Of a stretch of DNA of 64,000 nt, positions 42,443 through 51,651 are shown piece by piece. Under the pieces are notes generated by a model. The model saw nothing but the letters and a program-made list of their open reading frames with translations, did not search any database and had not been told where the DNA came from. Both the position numbers and the translations under genes were made by a program. The stretch covers positions 1 to 64,000 of the forward strand of contig DASWVB010000019.1 of NCBI GenBank assembly GCA_036401375.1. Reading direction: 5' to 3'. The DNA comes from DASWUZ01 sp036401375 (GTDB lineage Bacteria; Acidobacteriota; Terriglobia; Terriglobales; Acidobacteriaceae). The first letter of the stretch is position 1, and each line of letters starts with the position of its first letter.

Positions 42443-43849
42443 CTACAGCGAATATTTGCGGCAGAGATACTTCATCCGCTGCGAGTCAAGATGAAGCAGC
42501 CTTGCAGCAGCGGCCTTGCCACCATTCGACCGGCGAAGCGCTGTCTCGAGCAGCGTCACCTCCAGTTGGCGCACCTCATCGTCAAATCGAACCCCGCTTT
42601 CGGGCAGCAGGATCGCCTCTTGTGCCGCCACGCTGTGCGCCAGCAGGTGCTCCGGCAGATGCTCCAGGCCGATGGTCTCGTCATGAGCCATGATCACCAG
42701 CCGCTGGATCAGGTTTTCGAGCTCGCGAACGTTCCCCGGCCACGCGTGATCCTCGAGCGCCGCCATCGCCGCAGGGCTCAGCCGGCGAGGTTTGAGCCCA
42801 TTGGCAACGGAGTGCTCACGAAGGAAATGACCCGCCAGCAGAGCAATGTCACCGGTACGCTCCCGCAAGGGCGGCAGATGGATGGGAACCACATGGATCC
42901 GGTAGTAGAGATCCTCGCGAAACTTGCCGGTGCGAGTCATCTCCTCCAGCGGCTCGTTGGTCGCACAGATCAGCCGAAAATCGATTTTGCGCGTCTGCCT
43001 GCTACCCAGCCGCTGCAGCACGTGGTCCTCAAGCACCCGCAGGAGCTTGGTTTGCAGTGGCAGGCTGAGGGTCGCGATCTCGTCCAGAAAGAGGGTTCCA
43101 CCATCGGCCTGCTCGATCTGTCCGGGCTTGGCGTCGACGGCACCTGTAAAAGCTCCGCGCTCGTGGCCAAACAACTCGGATTCTATGAGGTTCTCCGGCA
43201 GCGCTGCGCAGTTCAAACTAACAAAGGGCTTGTTCCGCCGGCTGCTCAAGGCGACGAGCGCCCGCGCGACTAGCTCCTTGCCTGTCCCACTCTCGCCGCG
43301 GACGATCACACTGATGCGACTGTCGGCCACCTGCGCCACCGCATCGTAGACCCGACGCATGGCGTCGCTTCCGCCAATCAGCTCCTGGAAGGTACTACGC
43401 TGCATCACCTGCTGACGCATGCGCTCCGCGTCGACCTCGGCAGCCCGGGCATCGAGCGTCGTCTTGAGCACCAGGCGCAGTTCTGCGAGATCAATGGGGC
43501 TGTGAAAGTGCGCGTCCACGCCTGCCGTCAACGCCAGCTTCTCGACTGCCCTCGCCCTCGATCGGCTAAGGGAGATGAGCACGATACCGGGATCGAGCGC
43601 CCGCACCTCCTCTACGACCTTGAGGCCGGCGTGCGCCTCGCCACCCTCTGTGTCGATGTCGATCAGCACTGCGCTTGCCTGCTCCTCGCGCACACGGACG
43701 CTGATGTCGGCGTAGTGATCCTGGTGCAGCAGCGTGTACCACGGGTTCAGCTCATGCTCGATGTCCGAGAGGAAACTATCGTCGGCCGTGATTACGCAGA
43801 CAGCCGCAGTTCGAGCACTAGCTGACGCTTCGGTTGGCGCAGAGGGCAT
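42443..43849 (-). CDS. Sigma-54-dependent response regulator (NtrC family)
   Basis: About 468 residues. The N-terminus is a receiver domain (VCVITADDSFLSD, phospho-acceptor region AVLIDIDTEGG). The central AAA+ domain has Walker A GESGTGKELVARAL, the sigma-54-contacting loop GAFTGA (about residue 230) and Walker B GGTLFLDEIATL. A C-terminal Fis-type helix-turn-helix (KAAAARLLHLDSQRMKYLCRKY) binds DNA. The ATG at 43849 is used; an earlier TTG at 43888 is in frame. No histidine kinase lies adjacent, so the signal source is elsewhere. Its position next to the small peptide genes and their sigma-54 promoter makes it the likely activator. Confidence 0.93.
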   Translation of the reverse strand: MPSAPTEASASARTAAVCVITADDSFLSDIEHELNPWYTLLHQDHYADISVRVREEQASAVLIDIDTEGGEAHAGLKVVEEVRALDPGIVLISLSRSRARAVEKLALTAGVDAHFHSPIDLAELRLVLKTTLDARAAEVDAERMRQQVMQRSTFQELIGGSDAMRRVYDAVAQVADSRISVIVRGESGTGKELVARALVALSSRRNKPFVSLNCAALPENLIESELFGHERGAFTGAVDAKPGQIEQADGGTLFLDEIATLSLPLQTKLLRVLEDHVLQRLGSRQTRKIDFRLICATNEPLEEMTRTGKFREDLYYRIHVVPIHLPPLRERTGDIALLAGHFLREHSVANGLKPRRLSPAAMAALEDHAWPGNVRELENLIQRLVIMAHDETIGLEHLPEHLLAHSVAAQEAILLPESGVRFDDEVRQLEVTLLETALRRSNGGKAAAARLLHLDSQRMKYLCRKYSL

Positions 43850-43973
43850 GAGGCATTCTAGTGCGGCTCGTGCGTTGCGGGCGGACAAAAAACTGCACGA
43901 AACAACTTAGCCTGCCCGCCTTCCGAGAAGCTGCATGCCTTGCGAGCCACTGGTCGCGCTTCAGTACAGACGG

Positions 43974-44001
43974 GAACGCCTCCGTTCTTTCGGAGGCGTT
44001 C
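43974..44001 (-). terminator. Hairpin terminator after atpE
   Basis: GAACGCCTCCG and CGGAGGCGTTC form a perfect 11-bp stem around a 6-base loop, 28 bases past the atpE stop on the minus strand. There is no long T run, but the stem is strong. It separates the ATP synthase operon from the NtrC-type gene. Confidence 0.65.
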
Positions 44002-44028
44002 GCGCGGGCGGCATCTGGAGCCTGATAG

Positions 44029-44331
44029 TCAGCTGACCTTGATGATGATGATTAGAAAGGTGAAGAGCGCGAGAGACTCGATAAACGCGAGGCCGAGGAT
44101 AAGAAACAAGAATATGCCCGGCCGGGCGCCAGGGTTGCGAGCCAGTGCCTCGGCTGAGGAGGCCGTGGCACGGCCCTGTCCAAGACCGCAAAGCCCCGAG
44201 GCAATTGCCATCCCGATCCCAGCCCCGATTGGCACCCAGCTTGGCGCGCCACTCCCACCGCTCTGCGCAAAGGCCGGAGTGGCCATCAGCAGTACGGACA
44301 TCGTCATCAACAGATATTGCAGTTTACGCAT
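44029..44331 (-). CDS. atpE: ATP synthase F0 subunit c
   Basis: 100 residues. An N-terminal signal-like stretch (LLMTMSVLLMATPAFAQ) precedes the two helices of subunit c, with GAGIGMAIASGLCGLGQG in helix 1 and FIESLALFTFLI in helix 2, whose Glu binds the transported H+ or Na+. RNPGARP is the polar loop that meets the F1 rotor. An N-terminal extension is known in some phyla. It is the last gene of the F0 operon, with subunit a about 185 bases upstream. Confidence 0.93.
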   Translation of the reverse strand: MRKLQYLLMTMSVLLMATPAFAQSGGSGAPSWVPIGAGIGMAIASGLCGLGQGRATASSAEALARNPGARPGIFLFLILGLAFIESLALFTFLIIIIKVS

Positions 44332-44516
44332 GGTTCTCCTGCTTCCGTAGGAATTGCTGTCAGTGGGTGGTTGAGGCTCACCGTGCTGGCCCCCTCACGC
44401 TGTACAGCGGCTCTCCCGGAGTGGAAGCGGTCTCCGGAGAAAGATGTGTTGCGCCTCGGCGCGTTTAGAGCTGCTCTCTCGATCGAGCATCGCCGCCCCA
44501 CTGGGCCGATCCTTGC

Positions 44517-45299
44517 TCAGTGGGCCGGATGAGGTTCCCCAACCTTCTCTTCGTGCTTCTCATGCTCCTCATGCGTGGTCGCGATAGAGAGATAGATGAT
44601 CGCAAGCAGCATGAAAACATAAGCCTGGATCGAAGCAACAACCAGGTGAAGCCCAAGGAACAGTATGGGAGCGCCGATCGGCAACAGCGAAAAGAAGACC
44701 AGGGCAAGCATGTCGCTGGCGTACATGTTCGCGTAAAGACGTATTGTCAGCGAGACGATCCGGGAGAGATGAGAGATGATCTCGACGGGAAACAGCAGGG
44801 GCGAAAGCCACCACACAGGTCCCATGAAGTGCTTGATATACCCAATGATCCCCTGCGCCTTGAACCCGAAGAAGTTGTAGTAAATAAAGGTGAGCAGCGC
44901 GATTGCCAGCGGGACCACTGGGCTGGCCGTTGGGGTGTCGATGCCGGGCAGCAGCCCCAGCAGGTTGCATAGAAACACAAAGAGCGCAATCGTAGTTACG
45001 AAGGGTAGATGGGTCTCGTATCCGTGGTCCATGATCGCTGACGCCTGCCCGGTGACGAAGTTGTTGATGCTCTCGGCAGCCCACTGCACGGGTCCGGGCC
45101 GCTCCACATTCAGGGTTGCGCGAACCGTCAGGAAGAACAGGATCAGGAGCGCCGCAACAAAGAGCTCGAGCGTATACGTCTCTGTGATCGGAGCCAACGG
45201 GTCAGCAGGCTGAATGTGCAGGCGCAGCAACAACGCCGTAACCGGAGCGCCAAAGAGGTGATTGATTGCGGCGTGCAGCAGAATTAATAGCGCCTTCAT
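44517..45299 (-). CDS. atpB: ATP synthase F0 subunit a
   Basis: 260 residues with several membrane helices. The proton-channel helix SLTIRLYANMYASDMLAL carries the essential Arg, and GLHLVVASIQAYVFMLLAIIYL is the last conserved helix with the usual Gln. The C-terminus is acidic and His-rich (THEEHEKHEEKVGEPHPAH). It lies with subunit c and two AtpI-like genes in one operon, with no b, delta or F1 genes nearby. Confidence 0.95.
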   Translation of the reverse strand: MKALLILLHAAINHLFGAPVTALLLRLHIQPADPLAPITETYTLELFVAALLILFFLTVRATLNVERPGPVQWAAESINNFVTGQASAIMDHGYETHLPFVTTIALFVFLCNLLGLLPGIDTPTASPVVPLAIALLTFIYYNFFGFKAQGIIGYIKHFMGPVWWLSPLLFPVEIISHLSRIVSLTIRLYANMYASDMLALVFFSLLPIGAPILFLGLHLVVASIQAYVFMLLAIIYLSIATTHEEHEKHEEKVGEPHPAH

Positions 45300-45326
45300 G
45301 GTTCCCTTTGAGATGAGGTTTGCGGC

Positions 45327-45773
45327 TCACAGGATCAGCATCTTCAGCGCCTCTATGCTGAGACTGAGGATCGCGAGGCAGAGGCCAGCTGCCAGTACCA
45401 GGATCGAGCCGTAACCTGAGCCTGCGAAACACTTTAGACTACCATAGAGCACCCCGCCGGCAATCAGCAGGCGCACGAAAAACATGGTCAGAACGAGGCC
45501 CGTCGAGTGCGGGGACTGCTGGTTGTCCATGCGCGCGGTCAGCACCGCGACCAGCCGCTGCCACTCAAAGAGGCTGGCAAGCGAGACCAGCCCGCCGGTC
45601 AGCAGCAGCATCGCCATTCGCCATCCAGACCTGAACCAGAGAAGCAGGAAGAGAACCACCGTCAGGACAGCCACAGTTCGCATGGCACGGCGGAGCGTCA
45701 GCCTCAGGTCCGCGTCTGTGAAAGGCTGAAGAACTCTTTCCTCTGTTCCCACCAGTGGTTCCAGGCGCCTCAC
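45327..45773 (-). CDS. AtpI-like membrane protein
   Basis: 148 residues with four hydrophobic stretches (VAVLTVVLFLLLWF, LLLTGGLVSLASLF, GLVLTMFFVRLLIAGGVL and SILVLAAGLCLAILSLSIEAL). It resembles ATP synthase subunit I (AtpI) proteins, which aid assembly of the c-ring. Its GTG start overlaps the stop of the preceding gene as GTGA. Position between that AtpZ-like gene and atpB supports the call. Confidence 0.7.
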   Translation of the reverse strand: MRRLEPLVGTEERVLQPFTDADLRLTLRRAMRTVAVLTVVLFLLLWFRSGWRMAMLLLTGGLVSLASLFEWQRLVAVLTARMDNQQSPHSTGLVLTMFFVRLLIAGGVLYGSLKCFAGSGYGSILVLAAGLCLAILSLSIEALKMLIL

Positions 45774-46048
45774 GGCGCTTCATCCGATGGGCGGTCGAGA
45801 GCCTTGTCCGAGCTGACCGCCTGCCGCACCGCCTCGACCAGCCCCGCTATGCAGCCGAGGATCAGCCCCGGGATGTAGATCCAGCTCCTATGAAGCCAGC
45901 GGTCGAGCCCCACACCGGCGATCCACCCTATGAAGACGGCTACCGGCATCACCAGCGCAATCTGCAGGAGCTTTTCAGCCTTCACCAGCGACTGCAGTCC
46001 ACTCCCGCCCTCTTGTTTCTGGCCGGGATGTGGCGCGTTGAAGGGCAT
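45770..46048 (-). CDS. AtpZ/AtpI-like small membrane protein
   Basis: 92 residues with two hydrophobic helices (LLQIALVMPVAVFIGWIAGVGL and YIPGLILGCIAGLVEAV) joined by a short loop, as in AtpZ/AtpI proteins associated with F-type ATP synthase operons, some of which help Mg2+ or c-ring assembly. The ATG at 46048 leads a run of genes with overlapping ends. Not proved by any catalytic motif. Confidence 0.7.
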   Translation of the reverse strand: MPFNAPHPGQKQEGGSGLQSLVKAEKLLQIALVMPVAVFIGWIAGVGLDRWLHRSWIYIPGLILGCIAGLVEAVRQAVSSDKALDRPSDEAP

Positions 46049-46139
46049 GGGATACTTGCGACAGGCCTTTCATTGACGACCTGAGGCCTAGACTCCCCTC
46101 CCCTTATACAGCAGGGCGGTCACCGAGCGCAGAACCCTT

Positions 46140-46334
46140 CTAGACAGGTCGGTCGGCTTTAGCGGTACGCTTAGAGTTGAACCGGTAGAGCGCAAGCGCG
46201 AACATGACACCTGTAACCACGCCGAGAGCAACGCCCTCTGCGACGCTGTGCAGCACTACGCCAAGGCCCGCACCGACCCCGGCTCCCATGCCTAGTCCGG
46301 GACCTATACTGCGCTTTAACGCACTCTGAACCAT
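46140..46334 (-). CDS. Small glycine-zipper membrane protein
   Basis: 64 residues. SIGPGLGMGAGVGAGLGVVLHSVAEGVALGVVTGVMFALALY is a Gly/Ala/Val-rich membrane stretch with GxxxG-like spacing, followed by a basic tail. It opens the same minus-strand operon as the ATP synthase genes, but no family is recognised. ATG at 46334 is preceded by GGGG. Confidence 0.6.
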   Translation of the reverse strand: MVQSALKRSIGPGLGMGAGVGAGLGVVLHSVAEGVALGVVTGVMFALALYRFNSKRTAKADRPV

Positions 46335-46459
46335 CTAACCCCGCAATCGTTGCTTCGACCGTAGGCCGCGCAGACGGGGTGACGAATGCGCTTTCTCGTC
46401 GGAGGACGGCAGGAAAGCTATACTGACACCTATCCATCCGCAATGGAAGAGGCGTAGAA

Positions 46460-47992
46460 GTGTTTGAATCTGAGTTTGAGCGAAGCCAGTTCGCTCTGCG
46501 GCAGGAGAAGTTGAATCAGATCGGCGCCCTGGGACAGCCTGCCTACCCAAGCTCATTCCCCGCGACTCACACCATCCCGGAAATCTGCAGCCGATACGGC
46601 GCTAGTCCTACGGGAGCGCTTGAGTCTGAACGAATCCAGGTTGCTGTTGCGGGACGCATCATGGCGATCCGGGGACAGGGCAAGGCCGGATTTGCGCACC
46701 TGCAGCAGGGAGGGCAGCACCTGCAGATTTATGTGCGACTGGATGCCGTAGGTGAAGAGGCGTTTCAGATCTACAAGCTGCTCGATCTGGGCGACCACAT
46801 TGGTGTGACGGGCTACCTCTTCCACACGCGTACCGGCGAACTCAGTATTCATGTCGAGACGCTCACCTTCCTGGCCAAGGCCATGCTGGCGCTCCCCGAG
46901 AAATATCATGGCCTCACCGACGTCGAGTTGCGCTACCGCCAGCGCTACGTCGATCTATTCATGAACACCGATGTCCGCGAAGTCTTCATAAAGCGCGCGG
47001 GCGTGCTCAAGGCTCTACGCAAGTACTTCGACGAACGAGGCTACATCGAGGTTGAGACTCCGATGATGCAGCCGATCGCCGGCGGAGCAGCGGCTCAGCC
47101 CTTCACCACTCACCACAACGCCCTCGACCTCAACCTGTACCTGCGCATAGCTCCAGAGCTATACCTCAAGCGCCTCGTTGTAGGTGGCTTTGATCGTGTC
47201 TACGAGATCAATCGCAATTTTAGGAACGAGGGCACTTCGACCAGGCATAACCCCGAATTCACGATGCTTGAGTTCTACCAGGCCTACTCCAATTACAAAG
47301 AGCTGATGCAGCTGACGGAAGAACTAATAGCTTATGTAGCTATCCAAGTGAACGGAACCACCGTGACCAAGGTCAACGATATCGAAGTCGACTTATCAAG
47401 CTGGCAAAGATACTCAATGCGCGAGGCGATTACGAAGTTCTGGCCCGAAGCTGCAGGCACCGCTCCCGTAACCTCAGATTTCCTGGAGGGCGAGGCAGTT
47501 GTGGGCCTGGCGCATAGGCTTCGCGTCGCGGGCGTGACTCTTGACCTCCAAAGGGGCGAACCGCGCGGGAAGACCATCGCTACCATCTTCGAAGCGCTCG
47601 CTGAGCAGCACCTCATCCAGCCCACGATCATCTATGACTTCCCCCTTGCCGTCTCACCACTCTCGAAGGTCAAGCCGGACGAGCCGGATTGGGTAGAGCG
47701 TTTCGAGTTCTACATTGGAGGATTTGAGCTGGGAAATGCGTTCAGCGAGTTGAATGATCCTGCCGAGCAGCGCCGCCGCTTTGAGGCGCAGATTGCGCAG
47801 CGAGCAGGCGGAGACGGCGAGGCTCATCGCATGGACGAGGATTACGTCCGAGCCCTTGCCTATGGAATGCCACCCACGGCGGGAGAGGGTATCGGCATCG
47901 ATCGCCTCATTATGGTGCTCACGGGCGCCAGGTCGATCCGTGACGTCATACTGTTCCCGCTGCTCCGCCCCCTGCCAGTCAACGCCGACTGA
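46460..47992 (+). CDS. lysS: Lysyl-tRNA synthetase, class II
   Basis: 510 residues. Class II motif 2 FRNEGTSTRHNPEFTMLEFYQAY and motif 3 GEGIGIDRLIMVLTG are clear, and an N-terminal OB-fold (IQVAVAGRIMAIRGQGKAGFAHLQ) binds the anticodon. The enzyme joins lysine to tRNA-Lys. The start codon is GTG, with GAAGAGG about eight bases upstream. Divergent from the ATP synthase operon. Confidence 0.96.
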   Translation: MFESEFERSQFALRQEKLNQIGALGQPAYPSSFPATHTIPEICSRYGASPTGALESERIQVAVAGRIMAIRGQGKAGFAHLQQGGQHLQIYVRLDAVGEEAFQIYKLLDLGDHIGVTGYLFHTRTGELSIHVETLTFLAKAMLALPEKYHGLTDVELRYRQRYVDLFMNTDVREVFIKRAGVLKALRKYFDERGYIEVETPMMQPIAGGAAAQPFTTHHNALDLNLYLRIAPELYLKRLVVGGFDRVYEINRNFRNEGTSTRHNPEFTMLEFYQAYSNYKELMQLTEELIAYVAIQVNGTTVTKVNDIEVDLSSWQRYSMREAITKFWPEAAGTAPVTSDFLEGEAVVGLAHRLRVAGVTLDLQRGEPRGKTIATIFEALAEQHLIQPTIIYDFPLAVSPLSKVKPDEPDWVERFEFYIGGFELGNAFSELNDPAEQRRRFEAQIAQRAGGDGEAHRMDEDYVRALAYGMPPTAGEGIGIDRLIMVLTGARSIRDVILFPLLRPLPVNAD

Positions 47993-48037
47993 TACTTACT
48001 TCCCTCAAACCCTTTAACAGGTGCCAGGCTACTGAAA

Positions 48038-48562
48038 ATGAAATACGTCGGCGCACTTCTACTAAGTGGAGTAGTAGGCCTGGCTAGTAGCGCCCGATGT
48101 CAACCGGAGCAGGCGCTGCAGGCCGGTCAGTTCGTCTCTCACCTCACCATCCGGATGGATGACGGAAGCAGACTGTCTACCTCACAGTGGCCTGCACACC
48201 CTGTGCTGCTTGACTTCTGGGCGTCTTGGTGCTCGGTGTGCATCGATGCTTTTCCGCGCCTGTCCCGTTTGCACTCGGAATACGGCAATCGGCTGCAGAT
48301 CATCTCGATCAACATCGACGACCTGGGAACGCTTCCCAGAGCTCGAATCGTACTCAGGGAGCATCCTTTCAAAGTCCCTGAAGCAAACCTGGGCGGCGGT
48401 CTCGCTAATCCAATTTTGCGGCGCTTCCAATGGGTGAACCACGGCAGCCTGCCAATGTATGTGCTGCTCGGGAGCGACCGGATGATCCTCTACTCCGGCT
48501 GGGGTGGCCAGGATCAAACTGAATTGATCAGAGCGGTGCGGGCTGCGCTTCCAAGTAAATAG
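48038..48562 (+). CDS. TlpA-like thioredoxin-fold secreted protein
   Basis: 174 residues with a signal peptide (LLLSGVVGLASSARC) and an AhpC/TlpA domain: VLLDFWASWCSVCIDAFPRL with the CSVC redox pair and HGSLPMYVLLGS around the cis-proline. It should exchange disulfides in the envelope. It is related to the protein at 13626. The ATG at 48038 has no strong ribosome-binding site. Confidence 0.85.
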   Translation: MKYVGALLLSGVVGLASSARCQPEQALQAGQFVSHLTIRMDDGSRLSTSQWPAHPVLLDFWASWCSVCIDAFPRLSRLHSEYGNRLQIISINIDDLGTLPRARIVLREHPFKVPEANLGGGLANPILRRFQWVNHGSLPMYVLLGSDRMILYSGWGGQDQTELIRAVRAALPSK

Positions 48563-48712
48563 ACGATGATGATGTTCTCTTTCAGCGGAGTGTGTGATTA
48601 GCCTTCCGAGGTTCAAGCCCGATACGAATCCGCGCGATGTTATATTCTGACCATGGCGGCGGGCTCCCTGCCACCACGGCAAGCTGATTGACACCGACCG
48701 GAAAGGATCTCC

Positions 48713-49897
48713 TTGCTGGCTACAAGCCTCACGAGCCACTGCCCTGACTTGCTGAGCGGCTTCCGGCTGAATCGCACGCTGCTCGTCGTCCTGATCTACC
48801 TCAGCGTCTTCTATGGATACCTTTCGATGGAAAGTTACCAGATGGACTTCCGCGCCTTCTATGTCGCGGCGGAGGCAGAGCGCGCGGGCCTGGACCCTTA
48901 TAAGAACAATGTCACCAATGGCGCCCGGTTTGCTGACAGCGACGATCCGGCCGTCATCAGTCGCTATCTTTATCCTCCTACCGCGCTCTTTTACTTCCGC
49001 CCACTCGCGCTGCTCCCGTATAACGTCGCCAAGCTGCTCTACTCCGCTGTGATACTGGCGATCACCGTCTCGATCCTGCTGTTCCTGCAGCACCTCTATG
49101 GCGTACCCGACTTGTGGGTGGTCGCGCTTTTCCTGAGCTTCCCGGTACTCGGCAGCTTTGATCGAGGTCAGATCGACCTCGTCGTACTCGCCTGCCTTCT
49201 GCTCGCCTTCTTCCTGTCCGACGGCTGGCTCGCCGGCATCTTCCTCGGCTCGGCGATCGCCATAAAACTGCTACCGGTGCTGGCTGTAGGATGGTTCTTC
49301 GCCCATCGGCGCTATCGGACCTCGGCGTGGGCCGTTGCTGTCGCGGCCCTGCTCGCCGCCCTCGCAGCGCGCCTCTGGGGCCTCGCAATCTACCGTGAAT
49401 TCCTTGTAAACCTGTTCCACCCTTCCACGACCCTGCTGGCCGGCGTCCCCAGGCAATCCTTCTTTTACCGCGTCCTGGTAGCCCCCGAGGGCACCTACTA
49501 CATAGGTCACAGTTACGCAGCCGGCACACTGAACCCGCTGATTTACGCGGGCCGTCTGGCGCTGCCAGTAGGTGTGCTCCTCTTCGCCGCCTATTGCCTT
49601 TGGGCCTTGCGAATGCGCTTTACTCCGCACCTCAGCTACTTCGGATACATCTTCATGGCCCAGCTCTTGAATCGCCTCCTGTGGGTCATGGGCCTCGTAC
49701 TCTACTTCCCGGCATGTATGGCGCTGATAGGCAGTGCAAAACATAAAGACCGAACAGGAATGATCCTGCTCGCGCCGCTCTTCCTGCCGCGGGGCCTGGT
49801 ACCGCTCCGCTTCGTGGGCTGTGTACTCGCTTTTGGATGGGTGGCCTGGCAGCAGCACCAGCAACAGCTGAAACCGGCACTCGCGACGACCGCCTAG
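48713..49897 (+). CDS. GT87-family (DUF2029) membrane glycosyltransferase
   Basis: 394 residues, largely membrane-embedded, with about nine hydrophobic stretches. The motif QMDFRAFYVAAEAERAGLDPYKN (acidic residue in the first external loop) and YLYPPTALFYFRPLALLP are typical of GT87 polyprenyl-phosphate-sugar-dependent transferases. TTG at 48713 has AAAGGA six bases upstream. Its acceptor is not known. Confidence 0.82.
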   Translation: MLATSLTSHCPDLLSGFRLNRTLLVVLIYLSVFYGYLSMESYQMDFRAFYVAAEAERAGLDPYKNNVTNGARFADSDDPAVISRYLYPPTALFYFRPLALLPYNVAKLLYSAVILAITVSILLFLQHLYGVPDLWVVALFLSFPVLGSFDRGQIDLVVLACLLLAFFLSDGWLAGIFLGSAIAIKLLPVLAVGWFFAHRRYRTSAWAVAVAALLAALAARLWGLAIYREFLVNLFHPSTTLLAGVPRQSFFYRVLVAPEGTYYIGHSYAAGTLNPLIYAGRLALPVGVLLFAAYCLWALRMRFTPHLSYFGYIFMAQLLNRLLWVMGLVLYFPACMALIGSAKHKDRTGMILLAPLFLPRGLVPLRFVGCVLAFGWVAWQQHQQQLKPALATTA

Positions 49898-50069
49898 CGA
49901 ACAAAATCGCCGTGCCAAGCTGCACGATACAATCCATGCTTCCAAAGCAACTCACTGTGGCCCGTAAGGTCTGGAGTTGGACCGCGGAACTCACCTAAGC
50001 ACTCGTTGTGTCAATAAAAAGGCGAGGCTTCAAACATTGCCTTGAACTGCCGTTAAGCGGCGCCTATGA

Positions 50070-51449
50070 CTATTTGTCTGGCGCTCTGCTCCCTCGCTCG
50101 TAGGTTCCGTCATAGCGCAGCACGATCCCATTCGCCTTGCCGTGCGAGTCGGTTTCGAAGCGGATTTGAAGGTCTACTTCCTTCGCGAAGAATTCTCTTG
50201 CGCCCTCGGCGTAAAGCGCGAAGTCTGGAACTCCCGGGGCCTGGGTGTAAAGCTGTTCGCCCCGCCGCGTGATCTGGACGGAGAAACCCGGATTGAGGGT
50301 GTAAACGCCGACATACCCATCGAGCAGATTAGGGTCAATGGCGACTTCATGGTGCTCTGTGGGAGCGGCAGCCAACGGTTGCTTCGCGTCCAGCAGGTGG
50401 AAGCCGAGGTCGTCCACCCCAGTGTTGGTGTTGGCGTTTGAGAACGCGACTACGCCAATACCGTATGCTGGATCGAAACCCAGGTAAGATCTGAAGCCGC
50501 CGGTACTCCCATTGTGCCAGAAGATAGCCTGTCCATCGCGGGTCGACAGCTGCCAGCCGATGGCGATCCTTGCATCGGGCGCGCCGGTGGGGCGGCTGTC
50601 CTTGACCATGGAGGCCATGGCAGCTGCAAGAGGCGTCTTGGTAAAGCCTAGCTCCGCGGAGAGCAACTTTAGCATGTCCTGGACAGTAGAATGCAGCGCC
50701 CCTGCCGCTGCCAAGGTCGGAATGTCCCAATAGCTTGTCGGCTTCATTGCCGAGTCGTGCCCGGTTGCTTCCCGGGCTTTCATCTCCGAGGTCAGCTTGA
50801 TACGTGTATCGCTCATGCCTAGCGGCTCGCAGACACGGCTAAAAACCAGTGTTTCGTAATCGGTGCCGGCGCGCCGGGCCAGCGCAAACCCGAGCAGGCC
50901 TACTCCGAGATTAGAGTACTCGTACTGCTCCCCAGGATCGCGGGTGAGCTGGTAACCGGATAGAAACTGGAACATACTCTTCGCCGTGTAATCCGCGTAT
51001 GGATTTAAAGCATCTTTAGGCGCGAAGTTAGAAGGCATCCGCGGAAGGCCCGATGTGTGGGTTGCAAGGTCCAGCAAGGTGATCTTCTTGCCATTTCGTT
51101 CCGGCATCCTGACCTCGGGCGGCAAGTATTGCGCTACCGGGTCTGAAAGGCGGACCTCTCCCTTCTGCACCATATCTGCCAGGATGATCGAGGTGAAAAT
51201 TTTCGTCACTGAGCCAATCTCGAACTCCGTATGCCCTGTCACAGGTCTCCCCGCGTCTTCGGCGCTCCCGGAAGTGATGACACGGGCGCTCAGTTTATCA
51301 ATCAAACCCACTGCGATCCCGACGCTCTGATGCGCAACGTAAATGCGGTCGTCAAGAATTCGCTTTATCTCACGATCAGTCGGAATAGCTTGAGAGTTGG
51401 CCAGATTGCCAAGCGAAAGCAAGAGCACAACTGCGTGGCGGATTTGCAT
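50070..51449 (-). CDS. Class C beta-lactamase / serine hydrolase family, secreted
   Basis: About 459 residues with a signal peptide (VVLLLSLGNLANS). The serine triad of the class C/DD-peptidase fold is seen as SVTK (near residue 79), YSNLG (near residue 178, Tyr of YxN) and HNGSTGG (in place of the KTG box, near residue 318). The C-terminal region is a lipocalin-like extension. It could be a D-alanyl-D-alanine-type hydrolase or esterase. The ATG at 51449 is convincing. Confidence 0.85.
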   Translation of the reverse strand: MQIRHAVVLLLSLGNLANSQAIPTDREIKRILDDRIYVAHQSVGIAVGLIDKLSARVITSGSAEDAGRPVTGHTEFEIGSVTKIFTSIILADMVQKGEVRLSDPVAQYLPPEVRMPERNGKKITLLDLATHTSGLPRMPSNFAPKDALNPYADYTAKSMFQFLSGYQLTRDPGEQYEYSNLGVGLLGFALARRAGTDYETLVFSRVCEPLGMSDTRIKLTSEMKAREATGHDSAMKPTSYWDIPTLAAAGALHSTVQDMLKLLSAELGFTKTPLAAAMASMVKDSRPTGAPDARIAIGWQLSTRDGQAIFWHNGSTGGFRSYLGFDPAYGIGVVAFSNANTNTGVDDLGFHLLDAKQPLAAAPTEHHEVAIDPNLLDGYVGVYTLNPGFSVQITRRGEQLYTQAPGVPDFALYAEGAREFFAKEVDLQIRFETDSHGKANGIVLRYDGTYERGSRAPDK

Positions 51450-51651
51450 GGGCTCGCCTCGGACGAATGGGAGAAGGGTACAGCGATCTCATCCGTTTCT
51501 GCAAAGCGGCTTGAACCAGGCCGGTCTCATGTCCGGGTTAAGTCCCCAAAAAATGAGGAACGTAGGCTTCCGGATTTGCTGAAAGGTGCGACTCGGCTTG
51601 CTTGTAAGCAAACTGCTAACTAGACCCAAGGCCGCGCTCGTGGGCGCAAGG

